A stretch of 64,000 bases of DNA, from NCBI GenBank assembly GCA_029961745.1, contig CP124680.1:5456001-5520000 (forward strand), written 5' to 3'. The notes under the pieces are model-generated. The model did no database searches. It was not told where the DNA came from and worked only from the letters and a program-made list of their open reading frames with translations. The stretch comes from Nocardioides sp. L-11A. GTDB taxonomy: Bacteria > Actinomycetota > Actinomycetes > Propionibacteriales > Nocardioidaceae. A program made the translations under genes and the position numbers. Position 1 is the stretch's first letter. Each line of letters begins with the position of its first letter. Shown in pieces: positions 1 to 8,592 of this stretch.

Positions 1-740
1 GCCGCCACCCGGGCCAGGTCGACGGCGGTGCCGGTCCGGAGCAGGTCGGCCGCGTCGTGCAGGCGCCGGCGCTGGACCAGCCACTTCGGGGACAGGCCGA
101 TGCGGCGCCGGGTCAGCCGCTGCAGCGCCCGCTCGCCGAGGTCGAACTTGGCGCACACCTGCGCGACCCGCTGCACCTCGCGGTCGCCCTCGACGTACTC
201 GACGACGGCGTTGACCAGCCGCCCCTCCTCGTCCACCGGCACCAGTACGCCGAGCGCCTCGGCCACCCGTGCGCACGCCTCTCGCTGGCGGTCGATCTCG
301 GCGGGGTCGTCCCCGAGGGCATCGGCGACCGCCCGGACCAGCCCGGGCGCGTCGAGGCCGGGGACCGTGACCAGGTCGCGTCGCCGGTCGGTCAGCTCCG
401 CGACCGGCCCGCCGGCCAGGGCGAGGCCGACGGCCGGCTGCATCATCACCCCGACGACCCAGCCGGAGCCGCTCAGCTCCTCGGTGCTCAGCCCGGCATG
501 CGGCCCGACCAGCTGGCCGCCGTCCGGACCGACGACGACCTGGCACACGGGGTACTGCAGCACCCGTTGGACCGAGCGCTCCCCCGGCGGCAGCGACCAG
601 ACCGGCACCCAGAACCGGCGGACCGCGTCGGCCAGCGACGGCGGCGGGGCGTAGCGCCGCAGCGAGGGCGCGTACCCATGGACGTCGCGCAGCTGCGCGG
701 GCTCGACCACGTCCAGGGGTCCGTCGGGCGTCCAGCGCAT
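1..740 (-). CDS. AraC-family transcriptional regulator (3' end cut by window edge)
   Basis: A reading frame opens at an ATG at 740 and runs leftward to the window edge without a stop, so the C-terminus is missing. The distal part has the AraC-type helix-turn-helix pattern (FDLGERALQRLTRRRIGLSP, then KWLVQRRRLHDAADLL). The N-terminal ~150 residues look like the DUF6597-type sensor half of small one-component AraC regulators. It diverges from the VOC gene starting at 792 across about 50 nt, so it may control that gene, which is inference. The family call is solid; the ligand is unknown. Confidence 0.82.
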   Translation of the reverse strand, partial: MRWTPDGPLDVVEPAQLRDVHGYAPSLRRYAPPPSLADAVRRFWVPVWSLPPGERSVQRVLQYPVCQVVVGPDGGQLVGPHAGLSTEELSGSGWVVGVMMQPAVGLALAGGPVAELTDRRRDLVTVPGLDAPGLVRAVADALGDDPAEIDRQREACARVAEALGVLVPVDEEGRLVNAVVEYVEGDREVQRVAQVCAKFDLGERALQRLTRRRIGLSPKWLVQRRRLHDAADLLRTGTAVDLARVA

Positions 741-791
741 GTGTCGGATTCTTTCAAGACACCGGTCGGCGATGCCGGCAAGGTGGGTCGC

Positions 792-1181
792 ATGACCACT
801 CCCGTGACCGAGCTCATCGCGTTCACCATCGACTCCGCCGACGCCGCCCGGCTGGCCCGCTTCTACGCCGAGCTGACCGGCGGCGAGGTGACCGGCGACT
901 ATCCGGAGTACGGGTACGCCTCCGCGGCCGTGCTCGGAGCCACCTTCAACTTCCAGACCGTCAAGGACTTCGCTCGCCCGCAGTGGCCCGGCCAGACCCA
1001 CCCGCAGCAGTTCCACCTCGACTTCCGGGTGCCCGACCTCGAGGCCGCGACCGAGCACGCCCGCTCACTGGGGGCGACCGTCGCCGAGACCCAGCCGGCC
1101 GCCGAGATGGGCGGCTCGTGGCGGGTCATGCTCGACCCCGACGGGCACCCGTTCTGCCTGTGCCCGCCGCAGGAGGGCTGA
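792..1181 (+). CDS. VOC-family (glyoxalase/bleomycin-resistance fold) protein
   Basis: This 129-residue protein has one vicinal-oxygen-chelate domain. It begins with a strand of the type ITIDSADAARLARFYAEL and ends DPDGHPFCL, the usual close of actinobacterial single-domain VOC proteins. The ATG at 792 was chosen over a much longer upstream frame because the VOC fold begins there and the extension is antisense to the AraC-type gene. VOC proteins include metal-dependent dioxygenases, isomerases and drug-binding proteins. The sequence does not show which applies. Confidence 0.85.
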   Translation: MTTPVTELIAFTIDSADAARLARFYAELTGGEVTGDYPEYGYASAAVLGATFNFQTVKDFARPQWPGQTHPQQFHLDFRVPDLEAATEHARSLGATVAETQPAAEMGGSWRVMLDPDGHPFCLCPPQEG

Positions 1182-1240
1182 GCGCCCACGGGTCCGGCGA
1201 AATCGGTGACAGGTCGGCACATCCGGGCGCATGATGGGGC

Positions 1241-1519
1241 ATGCGCCGGGTGCACCCACCTCTTCCGAGCGCGGGCGCGGCCTACCTGGACCCCCGTGGC
1301 GACGGCCGCGCGCTGCGCGTCAGCTGGCACGCGGAGGCCGACGTCGTCGTGCTCTCCCTGTGGCGCGACAACGTCTGCACCGGCACCTTCCAGCTCGCCC
1401 TCGAGGACGTGCCCGGCCTGGTCGACCTGCTCGCGTCCCGCTATTCCGACGCACCCGGCGAATGGGCTGTCTACCGTCCCGATACGGAGCCCATATGCCG
1501 GGTGCGTGACGGAGCCTGA
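1241..1519 (+). CDS. Small conserved actinobacterial protein, function unknown
   Basis: A 92-residue soluble protein with no signal peptide or membrane segment. The core (YLDPRGDGRALRVSWH, then VVVLSLWRDNVCTGTF) resembles small conserved hypothetical proteins I associate with Nocardioides-type genomes. The ATG at 1241 is preceded by the hexamer CATGAT rather than a clear ribosome-binding site. It lies between the VOC gene and the convergent aldehyde dehydrogenase gene. No function can be assigned. Confidence 0.65.
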   Translation: MRRVHPPLPSAGAAYLDPRGDGRALRVSWHAEADVVVLSLWRDNVCTGTFQLALEDVPGLVDLLASRYSDAPGEWAVYRPDTEPICRVRDGA

Positions 1520-1528
1520 GCCCCGCGC

Positions 1529-2872
1529 TCAGCCGACCGTGCGGATCAGCTTCTTGTTGACGAACTCCTCCATGCCGTAGCGGCTCAGCTCGCGGCCGAA
1601 GCCGGAGCGCTTGATGCCGCCGAAGGGCAGCTCGGCGGCGTCGAGGCCGACGCCGTTGACGAAGACCATGCCGGCCTCGATCCGGTCGGCGACCCGCTGC
1701 GCCTGGGCGGCGTCGGTGGAGAAGACGTAGGAGCCGAGGCCGTACGGCGTGTCGTTGGCGATCCGCACCGCGTCGTCCTCGTCGCTCGCGCGGAACACCA
1801 TGGCGACCGGGCCGAAGAGCTCCTGGCGGTACGCCGGGTTGTCGGTCGTGATGCCCGAGAGCACGCCGCTCGGGTAGAAGGCGCCGTCGCGCTCGCCCGC
1901 GGTCGCCAGGGTCGCACCGCCGGCGACGGCCGCGTCGACCTGGGTCGCGAGGGTGTCCGCGGCGGTCACCGAGGAGAGCGGGGAACCGCCCGAGGCCGCG
2001 AGCACGGCGTCGGTGAACCTGCCGACGAACTCGTCGTACAGGCCGTCGACCACGATGAACCGCTTGCCGCCGTTGCAGACCTGGCCGGCGTTGTCCATGC
2101 GGGCGAAGACCGCGGCCTCGACCGTGGCGTCGAGGTCGTCGGTGGAGAGCACGATGAACGGGTCGGAGCCGCCGAGCTCGAGGACGACCTTCTTCAGGTT
2201 GCGGCCGGCGATCTCGGCGACCGCCGCGCCGGCGCGCTCGGATCCGGTGAGCGAGACACCCTGGACGCGGGGGTCGGCGATGATGTCGGCGACCTGGTCG
2301 TTGGTGGCATAGATGTTGACGTAGGCGCCCTCGGGGAAGCCGGCGTCGCGGAAGATCTGCTCCTGCAGCGCCGCCGAGCGCGGGCACTGCGGCGCGTGCT
2401 TGAGCAGGATCGTGTTGCCGGTGATCAGGTTGGGGCCGGCGAAGCGGGCGATCTGGTAGACGGGGAAGTTCCACGGCATGATCCCGAGCAGGACGCCGAC
2501 CGGCGTCCGGCGGATGACCGCGGTGCCCTCGCCCTCGCCGAGCTCGATCGGCTCGTCGGCGAGGAAGCGCTCGGCGTTGTCGGCGTAGAACTCGTAGATC
2601 GAGGCGGAGAAGTCGACCTCGCCCTCGGCGTCGGCCAGCGGCTTGCCCATCTCCTCGACCATCGCGGCGGACAGCTCGGCGCTGCGCTCACGGTGCAGCT
2701 CGGCGACCCGGCGGATCAGCGCGGCGCGGTCGGCGACGCCGGAGGTACGACCCCAGGAGCCGTACGCCGCGGCGGCCGCGTCGATCGCGGCGGCGATGTC
2801 GGCGTCGGTGGCGGTCGGGAAGGTCTCGACCAGCTCCCCGGTCGCGGGGTTGCGGACGGCGTACTCGGTCAT
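1529..2872 (-). CDS. NAD(P)-dependent aldehyde dehydrogenase, succinate-semialdehyde dehydrogenase type
   Basis: This 447-residue protein covers a complete ALDH fold. It shows the substrate-channel motif MPWNFPVYQ (~132-140), the general base Glu232 in LELGG, and the nucleophile Cys266 in GQVCNGG. Length and sequence resemble GabD-type succinate-semialdehyde dehydrogenases, though other short-chain aldehydes are possible. A GAAGGAG ribosome-binding site precedes the ATG at 2872. It is the last gene of the polyamine-transporter operon (45 nt after the second permease). Oxidation of an aldehyde from imported polyamine or GABA is the likely role, which is inference from context. Confidence 0.88.
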   Translation of the reverse strand: MTEYAVRNPATGELVETFPTATDADIAAAIDAAAAAYGSWGRTSGVADRAALIRRVAELHRERSAELSAAMVEEMGKPLADAEGEVDFSASIYEFYADNAERFLADEPIELGEGEGTAVIRRTPVGVLLGIMPWNFPVYQIARFAGPNLITGNTILLKHAPQCPRSAALQEQIFRDAGFPEGAYVNIYATNDQVADIIADPRVQGVSLTGSERAGAAVAEIAGRNLKKVVLELGGSDPFIVLSTDDLDATVEAAVFARMDNAGQVCNGGKRFIVVDGLYDEFVGRFTDAVLAASGGSPLSSVTAADTLATQVDAAVAGGATLATAGERDGAFYPSGVLSGITTDNPAYRQELFGPVAMVFRASDEDDAVRIANDTPYGLGSYVFSTDAAQAQRVADRIEAGMVFVNGVGLDAAELPFGGIKRSGFGRELSRYGMEEFVNKKLIRTVG

Positions 2873-2917
2873 GGGGTGGGACTCCTTCGGGCGGGGTGGG
2901 TAGGCGGGGCGGGTGGG

Positions 2918-3718
2918 TCAGCGGGCGGCTTCGACGTCCGAGGACAGCCGCTGCGCGAGCCAGACGGGGAGGATCGAGAACACGATCAGGACGACGGCGA
3001 CGACGTTGACGACCGGCGCCTGGTTGGGGCGGAACATGTTGTTGAGGATCCAGATGGGCAGGGTGGTGGCGCCGTTGCCGGCGGTGAACGTGGTCACGAT
3101 GATCTCGTCGAAGCTCAGTGCGAAGGCCAGCATGCCACCGGCGAGAAGGGCCGAGCGGAGCTGCGGGAGCGTGACCAGCCGGAAGGTGGTGAACACGCCC
3201 GCGCCGAGGTCGGCCGAGGCCTCCTCGAGACTGGTGCCCAGTCGGCGCAGCCGGGCCTGCACGTTGTTGAACACGGTGACGATGCAGAAGGTCGCGTGCG
3301 CGACCACGATCGTCCAGATGGACAGGTCGACGCCGAGGATCCCCTTGAAGCCGTTGTTGAGCGCGATGCCGGTCACGACGCCGGGCAACGCGATCGGCAG
3401 GATGACCAGCAGGTTCACCGAGTTCTTGCCGAAGAACGAGTAGCGCTGGAGGGCCAGGGCGAGCAGGGTGCCGAGCACGAGCGCGAGCAGGGTCGCGATC
3501 ACCGCCACCTGCAGGCTGGTCACCAGCGCGTCCCGGGCCCCGGCGCTGTGCGCGGCGCGCCGCCACCACTCGAGGGTCACACCGTCGGGCGGCCAGGTCA
3601 TCGACTGGCTGGGGTTGACCGAGTTCGCGACGACGACGAGCAGCGGCAGGTAGATCAGCGCGAGGACGCCGAAGGTGAGGCCGGCCAGGACCCGGCGGGA
3701 GAGCGGGCTGAGGGTCAT
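2918..3718 (-). CDS. potC: ABC transporter permease, spermidine/putrescine type (PotC-like)
   Basis: A 266-residue inner-membrane permease with about six hydrophobic segments. It carries the EAA-loop motif contacting the ATPase (EEASADLGAGVFTTFRLVTL, ~180-199). The first helix starts within 15 residues of the N-terminus, as in PotC/PotI. It lies 13 nt downstream of the other permease in the same operon as the PotD- and PotA-like genes. Import of a polyamine or related cation is the best guess; the exact substrate cannot be read from a permease. Confidence 0.87.
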   Translation of the reverse strand: MTLSPLSRRVLAGLTFGVLALIYLPLLVVVANSVNPSQSMTWPPDGVTLEWWRRAAHSAGARDALVTSLQVAVIATLLALVLGTLLALALQRYSFFGKNSVNLLVILPIALPGVVTGIALNNGFKGILGVDLSIWTIVVAHATFCIVTVFNNVQARLRRLGTSLEEASADLGAGVFTTFRLVTLPQLRSALLAGGMLAFALSFDEIIVTTFTAGNGATTLPIWILNNMFRPNQAPVVNVVAVVLIVFSILPVWLAQRLSSDVEAAR

Positions 3719-3731
3719 CGGTGGGCCTCCA

Positions 3732-4655
3732 TCACAGGTTGTCCAGGGCGCCGGTCCGGCGGATGGCGCTCAGCAGCACCAGCATCACGACGATCGGGAT
3801 CATCGCGATGGCCGCCGCGAGGGGCAGGTTGTTGGCCGCGCCCGCGTTGATGAAGACGAGGTTGCCGAGCATCTGGCTGGCGCCGCCGACGATGTTGACG
3901 GTGATGTAGTCGCCCATCGTGAGCGAGAAGCTGAAGATGGCACCGGCGACGATGCCGGGGACCAACAGCGGCAGCACCACCGAGCGCAGCACCATGCCGG
4001 TCGGCGCCCCGAGGTCGCCGGCCGCCTCCAGCAGCGAGTCGGGGACCCGCTCCAGGGCGGCGAAGATCGGCAGGATGACGTAGGGCAGCCAGATGTAGGC
4101 CTGGGTGATGACGACGGCGGTGAGCCCGTAGCCGGGCGAGCCGAGGCCGGTCCACTCGGCGAGGCCGCCCTCGGAGAGCACCACCCGCCAGGAGAAGACC
4201 TTGACCAGGTAGCTGGCCCACAGCGGGGTGAGCACGGCGACGACGAGCATCCGGCGCGCCCGGGGCGAGGCCACCTTCGCCATGTAGAAGGCGATGGGGA
4301 GCGCGATCGCGACGTCGACCACCGTCACGGCGGCGGCGACACCGAGGGTGCGGAGCGTGACATTGCGGTACACCTCGCTCTCGAGGAGCGTGCGGAAGTT
4401 GTCCAGCGTCCACGAGCGGTCGATCTCGCTGCTGAGGCTGTCGACCGACCACAGCGAGGTGATGAGCAGCGCCGCCAGCGCGACGACGTAGACCAGCACC
4501 ATCCAGGCGAGCGGTGCGGAGAGCAGGAGGGACAGGCGCAGCCACACCATCCGGTGCAGCAGCCGGGACCCCGGCCGGGCCACCGGGCCCCGCAGTGCGG
4601 GGTCGGTGGTCCGGCCGGGCCGGGTGTCGCTGGGCGACGTCGACGTGACGGACAT
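3732..4655 (-). CDS. potB: ABC transporter permease, spermidine/putrescine type (PotB-like)
   Basis: A 307-residue permease with six or more membrane segments and an EAA-type loop (LLEAAGDLGAPTGMVLRSVV). I start it at the ATG at 4655, two bases after the binding-protein stop, because a longer upstream frame would overlap the binding-protein gene by over 100 nt. The ~40-residue hydrophilic N-terminus before the first helix is typical of PotB/PotH. It should pair with the PotC-like protein as the membrane core of the importer. Confidence 0.87.
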   Translation of the reverse strand: MSVTSTSPSDTRPGRTTDPALRGPVARPGSRLLHRMVWLRLSLLLSAPLAWMVLVYVVALAALLITSLWSVDSLSSEIDRSWTLDNFRTLLESEVYRNVTLRTLGVAAAVTVVDVAIALPIAFYMAKVASPRARRMLVVAVLTPLWASYLVKVFSWRVVLSEGGLAEWTGLGSPGYGLTAVVITQAYIWLPYVILPIFAALERVPDSLLEAAGDLGAPTGMVLRSVVLPLLVPGIVAGAIFSFSLTMGDYITVNIVGGASQMLGNLVFINAGAANNLPLAAAIAMIPIVVMLVLLSAIRRTGALDNL

Positions 4656-4657
4656 GA

Positions 4658-5839
4658 TCAGCCCTTGATCTCCGTCCACGCCTCGGTCCACTGGGCGTAG
4701 TTGGTGCACTGCACGTCGGTCCGCCCGTCGAGGCACTTCTCGATCGGCGTGCGCCAGAACCACAGCTGCTTCGCGTACTCCTCGTCACCGGCGTGGAAGG
4801 TCTCGCAGTGCTTCGGGTCGGTCGTCTGCGCACAGGCCTCGGGGCTGTTGGGCGCCTCGCCGAAGTACTCGGTCGCCTGCGCGTTGGCCTCGGGGGACAG
4901 GATGTAGTCCATCCACTTGTAGGCGCAGTTCGGGTTCTTCGCCTGCGACGACAGCATCCAGGTGTCGTTCCACGCCGTGGCGCCCTCGGTGGGCAGCGTG
5001 ACGTCGACGTCCGGGTTCTCGATGCTGTTCTTGATCACCTGCCAGGTAGTGCCGACGACCGAGTCGCCGGTCTCGAAGGCCTGGACCTCCTTGAGGTAGT
5101 CCGACCAGTACTCGCCGACGTACTGGCGCTGCTCCTTGAGCAGCGCCACGGCCGCGTCGAGCTGGTCCTGGTCGAGCGCGTACGGGTTCTCGATGCCCAG
5201 GTCGGGCTGGGTCTTCATGAGGTACAGCGCGGCGTCGGCGATGTAGATCGGCGAGTCGTACGCCGTCACCTTGCCCTTGTTGGCGGCGAGCTGGTCCTTC
5301 TCGAAGACCGCGCCCCACGAGGTCGGCGCCTCGGCGAAGTTCTTCTTGTTGAACATCAAGAGGTTGGCGCCGTAGCCGTGCGGGACGCCGTAGTTCTTGC
5401 CGTCCACCGAGTTCCACTCGGTGTCCTTGAGGAAGTCGTAGACGTTGGCGTAGTTGGGCACCAGGTCGGTGTTGATCTCCTGCGCCTCGTTCGACGCGAT
5501 CAGCCGCAGCGACAGGTCGCCGGAGGCCGCGATGACGTCGTACTCCCCGGACTTGGCGAGGTTGAGCGCCTCGTCGGAGGTGCCGTAGACCTTGCTGGTC
5601 ACCTCGCAGCCGGTGTCCTTCTCGAAGGCGGAGACCCAGTCGACGGCGGGGTCGTTGCTGCCGTCCTCGACGTAGCCGGGCCAGGCCAGGATCGAGACCT
5701 TGCCCTCGGTCTTGCCGACCTTCTCGACGGCCTCGGTCTTCTTGTCGTCGTCGCTGCTGCCGCAGGCGCTCAGTACGGACACCGAGACCAGGGCCAGGCA
5801 GGCCGTGGCCACGCGGCCCTTGCGGAGGGTGTTCTTCAT
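4658..5839 (-). CDS. potD: Extracellular polyamine-type substrate-binding lipoprotein (PotD-like)
   Basis: A 393-residue lipoprotein. A basic, hydrophobic signal ends in a lipobox (LSAC, Cys ~26) followed by a Ser/Asp/Lys-rich linker. The mature part is a type 2 periplasmic binding fold of the PotD family (ILAWPGYVEDGS near the start). A GGGGAG ribosome-binding site precedes the ATG at 5839. Compared with E. coli PotD it is slightly longer and has several extra cysteines near its C-terminus (PEACAQ, KHCETF, EKCLDG, VQCTNY), which may form disulfides outside the cell. Confidence 0.88.
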   Translation of the reverse strand: MKNTLRKGRVATACLALVSVSVLSACGSSDDDKKTEAVEKVGKTEGKVSILAWPGYVEDGSNDPAVDWVSAFEKDTGCEVTSKVYGTSDEALNLAKSGEYDVIAASGDLSLRLIASNEAQEINTDLVPNYANVYDFLKDTEWNSVDGKNYGVPHGYGANLLMFNKKNFAEAPTSWGAVFEKDQLAANKGKVTAYDSPIYIADAALYLMKTQPDLGIENPYALDQDQLDAAVALLKEQRQYVGEYWSDYLKEVQAFETGDSVVGTTWQVIKNSIENPDVDVTLPTEGATAWNDTWMLSSQAKNPNCAYKWMDYILSPEANAQATEYFGEAPNSPEACAQTTDPKHCETFHAGDEEYAKQLWFWRTPIEKCLDGRTDVQCTNYAQWTEAWTEIKG

Positions 5840-5910
5840 CGGGTTCTCCCCTTCTTCTCTGGATGGAGACTCGTTGGGTTGCTGATGGGTGGGAGCACGG
5901 GTGGAGGGCG

Positions 5911-6993
5911 TCAGGAGCCGCTCGAGAGAGGGACGACGTCGGCGCGCGCGAACCGGACCGTGACGTCGTCGCCGCGGTGCTCGGCGGAGTCGAGCGAACC
6001 GGTCGACTGCTCGAGCGCGACCAGCTCGACGCCGTCGGAGGTGCGCAGGTGCACGCGGTTGCCGGTCCCCAGGTAGATCGTCTCCACGACGACCGCGTCG
6101 AGCCGGACCTCGTCGCCGCGCGCGCCCTCGGGACCCTCCGGGTCGGTGGCGGCGGACAGGCGCAGCCGCTCGGGGCGCACGGCATGCTCGCCGGCCACGC
6201 CGAGGATCCGCTGGGACGTGGCGCTGTCGAAGAGGTTGGTGGTGCCGACGAACCCGGCGACGTACGCCGAGGCGGGGTTCTCGTAGATCTCGCGCGGCGT
6301 GCCGAGCTGCTGGATCCGGCCGGCGTCGAAGACCGCGATCCGGTCGCTGAGCGTGAGCGCCTCCTCCTGGTCGTGGGTGACGAAGACGAAGGTGATGCCG
6401 AGCTCGCGCTGGAGCTGCTTGAGCTCGACCTGCATCTGCTCGCGCAGCTTGAGGTCGAGGGCTCCCAGCGGCTCGTCGAGCAGCAGCACCCGCGGCTGCA
6501 GCACGATCGCGCGCGCCAGCGCGACCCGCTGCCGTTGGCCGCCGGAGAGCTGGGCCGGGCGGCGGGTACCGAGGTGCCCGAGCCGGACCGTCTCCAGGGC
6601 GTGCTGGGCGCGCTCGCGACGCTCCGCCTTCTTCAGCCCGCGCACCCGCAGCCCGTAGGCGACGTTGTCGAGGACGCTCATGTGGGGGAAGAGCGCGTAG
6701 TCCTGGAAGACGGTGTGGACGTCGCGCTCGAAGGGTGCGCTGCGGGTGACGTCGGCGCCGCCGAGCCGGACCGTGCCGGCGGTGGCCTGCTCGAACCCGG
6801 CGATCAGTCGCAGCACCGTGGTCTTGCCGGAGCCCGACGGGCCGAGCATCGAGAAGAACTCGCCGTCGGCGATGTCGAGGTCGACGTCGTCGACCGCGAC
6901 CACGTCACCGAAGGTCTTGCGGAGACCGCGCAGGGTGATCGCGGGGGTGTCGACGGCAGCCGCCTCGGCGGGAGCACTGGTCGAGAGGGACAT
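5911..6993 (-). CDS. potA: ABC transporter ATPase, spermidine/putrescine type (PotA-like)
   Basis: A 360-residue ATPase with Walker A GPSGSGKT (51-58), the Q-loop in FQDYALFPH, signature LSGGQ (149-153), Walker B LLLDEP and the D-loop GALDLKLR. These are followed by a C-terminal TOBE-type domain (~270-355). It is the first gene of the five-gene operon potA-potD-potB-potC-aldehyde dehydrogenase. It faces the GntR-type gene at 7124 across 130 nt, so repression by that regulator is plausible. Confidence 0.9.
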   Translation of the reverse strand: MSLSTSAPAEAAAVDTPAITLRGLRKTFGDVVAVDDVDLDIADGEFFSMLGPSGSGKTTVLRLIAGFEQATAGTVRLGGADVTRSAPFERDVHTVFQDYALFPHMSVLDNVAYGLRVRGLKKAERRERAQHALETVRLGHLGTRRPAQLSGGQRQRVALARAIVLQPRVLLLDEPLGALDLKLREQMQVELKQLQRELGITFVFVTHDQEEALTLSDRIAVFDAGRIQQLGTPREIYENPASAYVAGFVGTTNLFDSATSQRILGVAGEHAVRPERLRLSAATDPEGPEGARGDEVRLDAVVVETIYLGTGNRVHLRTSDGVELVALEQSTGSLDSAEHRGDDVTVRFARADVVPLSSGS

Positions 6994-7123
6994 CGGATGT
7001 GCCTTTCGTCACGTTCAGATTGGCGTTAACATATGACTTCACAGTTCAAAGCACAAGAGCGTCCGGCAAGATTGCCCCGGAAGGGGACTCGCGGGGGTCG
7101 CCGGGGACTGAGGAGGAGAGACG
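6994..7123. promoter_or_regulatory. Divergent promoter region of the polyamine importer and GntR/cache genes
   Basis: The 130-nt gap is richer in A and T than its surroundings around 7015-7060 and contains a GTTAAC palindrome and the nearby AACATATG. These are plausible -10/operator elements for both directions. A strong AGGAGGAG ribosome-binding site at 7111-7118 serves the GTG start at 7124. No GntR consensus operator could be fixed by eye. Confidence 0.45.
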
Positions 7124-7870
7124 GTGGCCGTGCCGTTCTACGGACGCGCATCCGCGGCGGTGTTCTCGCCGCTCGAGTCGCTGAGCCGTTCGGAGCTCGT
7201 CGTCCGACGCCTCACGGACGCGATCGCGCTCGGCCTCCTGCCCGACGCCGAACAGCTCCCCGGCGAGCTCGACCTCGCCGGGATCTTCGGCGTCTCCACC
7301 GTCACCGTGCGCGAGGCGCTGTCCGTGCTGCGCTCCGAGGGGCTGATCGAGACCCGGCGCGGCCGCGGCGGCGGCAGCTTCGTGCGCACCCCCGAGAACG
7401 GCGTCAGCCACCTGGCCCGGCGCCGGCTCGACGGGTTCAGCCTCGGCGAGCTGCGCGACCTCGGCGACGTGTACGCCGCCATCTGCGGCGCCAGCGCGGC
7501 CCTCGCCGCCCGCCGGTCCAGCCCCGACGACGTGGACCGGCTGCAACGGGTCGCCGACGCGCTCGAGCACGCCGAGAAGCCCGACGCCCGGCGCCGGGCC
7601 GACGCGCAGTTCCACATCGAGGTGGCCGCTGCCGCCCAGTCCCCCCGGCTCTACCACGAGGAGGTCAGCCTCCAGGCCGAGTTCGGGACCCTGCTGTGGC
7701 TCGCCTTCGGCGATGATGACAGTCACGCCCAGATGGTCCGCAGCTGCCGGGCCGTCGTCGCCGCGATCGCCGACCGCGATCCCCACGCCGCCCGCGAGGC
7801 GGCCGAGCAGCGGGTGGCCGACTCCACCGCCCGTCTCATCGACTACCAGCTCAGCGAGGTCCACCGATGA
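7124..7870 (+). CDS. GntR-family (FadR-type) transcriptional regulator
   Basis: A 248-residue regulator. The N-terminal winged helix-turn-helix (~18-85) has the GntR pattern LPGELDLAGIFGVSTVTVREA followed by RGRGGGSFVR. The all-helical C-terminal domain has the metal/ligand-binding histidine pattern of the FadR/FCD group (FHIEVAAAA). The GTG start at 7124 has an AGGAGGAG site. It is divergent from the polyamine importer operon and overlaps the Cache-domain gene by 4 nt, so these two proteins are probably made together. The effector is unknown. Confidence 0.85.
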   Translation: MAVPFYGRASAAVFSPLESLSRSELVVRRLTDAIALGLLPDAEQLPGELDLAGIFGVSTVTVREALSVLRSEGLIETRRGRGGGSFVRTPENGVSHLARRRLDGFSLGELRDLGDVYAAICGASAALAARRSSPDDVDRLQRVADALEHAEKPDARRRADAQFHIEVAAAAQSPRLYHEEVSLQAEFGTLLWLAFGDDDSHAQMVRSCRAVVAAIADRDPHAAREAAEQRVADSTARLIDYQLSEVHR

Positions 7871-8589
7871 AGTCCTCGAAGAACCAGCTCCGCCTCTCCC
7901 CCGCCGAGATCGCGCCCGTGCACGCCGCGGTCGTCGAGCTCGCCGACCACGCCTTCGGGCTCGCCGACCGGATCGCCGCGACCGTGACCCGCGCCCTCGC
8001 CGGGCGCACGGCGCCGCGGCGCGCCGATCTCGCCCCGGTCGAGCCCCTCGTCCTGCCAGTCCTCGGCGACGGCCGGCAGCCCGTCCAGGGCGCCGGTTTC
8101 GTCGCCGCCCCGAACATCCTCCAGGACGCCGAGTGGTGGCTGGAGTGGTTCGCGCGCGACGCCGACGGCCGGCCCCAGCGCCTGGTCACCCACTCCGAGC
8201 CCCAGGCGATCGGGTTCTACGACTACGAGCACCTGCCGTGGTTCGTCGTCCCGCGCGACACGGGGCACCGCCACGTGACGGGTCCCTACGTCGACTACCT
8301 GTGCACCGAGGAGTACACCCTCACCTTCACCCTGCCCGTCGTGGTCGGGGACCGGTTCTGCGGCGTCGCCGGCGCCGACATCGCGGTCAAGAACGCCGAG
8401 CAGGCTCTGCTCCCGCCGCTGCGCGCCGTCGGGGCCCGGACGGCGGTCGTCAACAACTTCGGCCGGATCCTGTCCAGCAACAGCGGACGCCACCTGTGCG
8501 GCGACCTGCTCGAGGGCGTCGCCTTCGACACGCTGCCGGCGGAGCAGCGGGTCGGCGACCTGCCGCTCGCCGTGGTCGCCCTGGACTGA
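7867..8589 (+). CDS. Cache-domain-containing protein (soluble small-molecule sensor)
   Basis: This 240-residue protein lacks a signal peptide and membrane segments. The region ~100-215 has features of Cache ligand-binding domains (GFYDYEHLPWF, then YVDYLCTEEYTLTFTLPV and GVAGADI). Cache domains normally sense amino acids or amines outside the cell, but here the domain stands alone and appears cytoplasmic. Coupling with the GntR gene through an ATGA overlap suggests it senses or modulates the imported ligand. That is inference. Confidence 0.7.
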   Translation: MKSSKNQLRLSPAEIAPVHAAVVELADHAFGLADRIAATVTRALAGRTAPRRADLAPVEPLVLPVLGDGRQPVQGAGFVAAPNILQDAEWWLEWFARDADGRPQRLVTHSEPQAIGFYDYEHLPWFVVPRDTGHRHVTGPYVDYLCTEEYTLTFTLPVVVGDRFCGVAGADIAVKNAEQALLPPLRAVGARTAVVNNFGRILSSNSGRHLCGDLLEGVAFDTLPAEQRVGDLPLAVVALD

Positions 8590-8592
8590 CAG

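Noticed and set aside
2396..3850. Plus-strand frame of 484 codons across the aldehyde dehydrogenase and permease genes
   Set aside because: Antisense shadow with Gly/Asp/Arg-rich composition and no recognisable domain; the minus-strand genes have clear family motifs.
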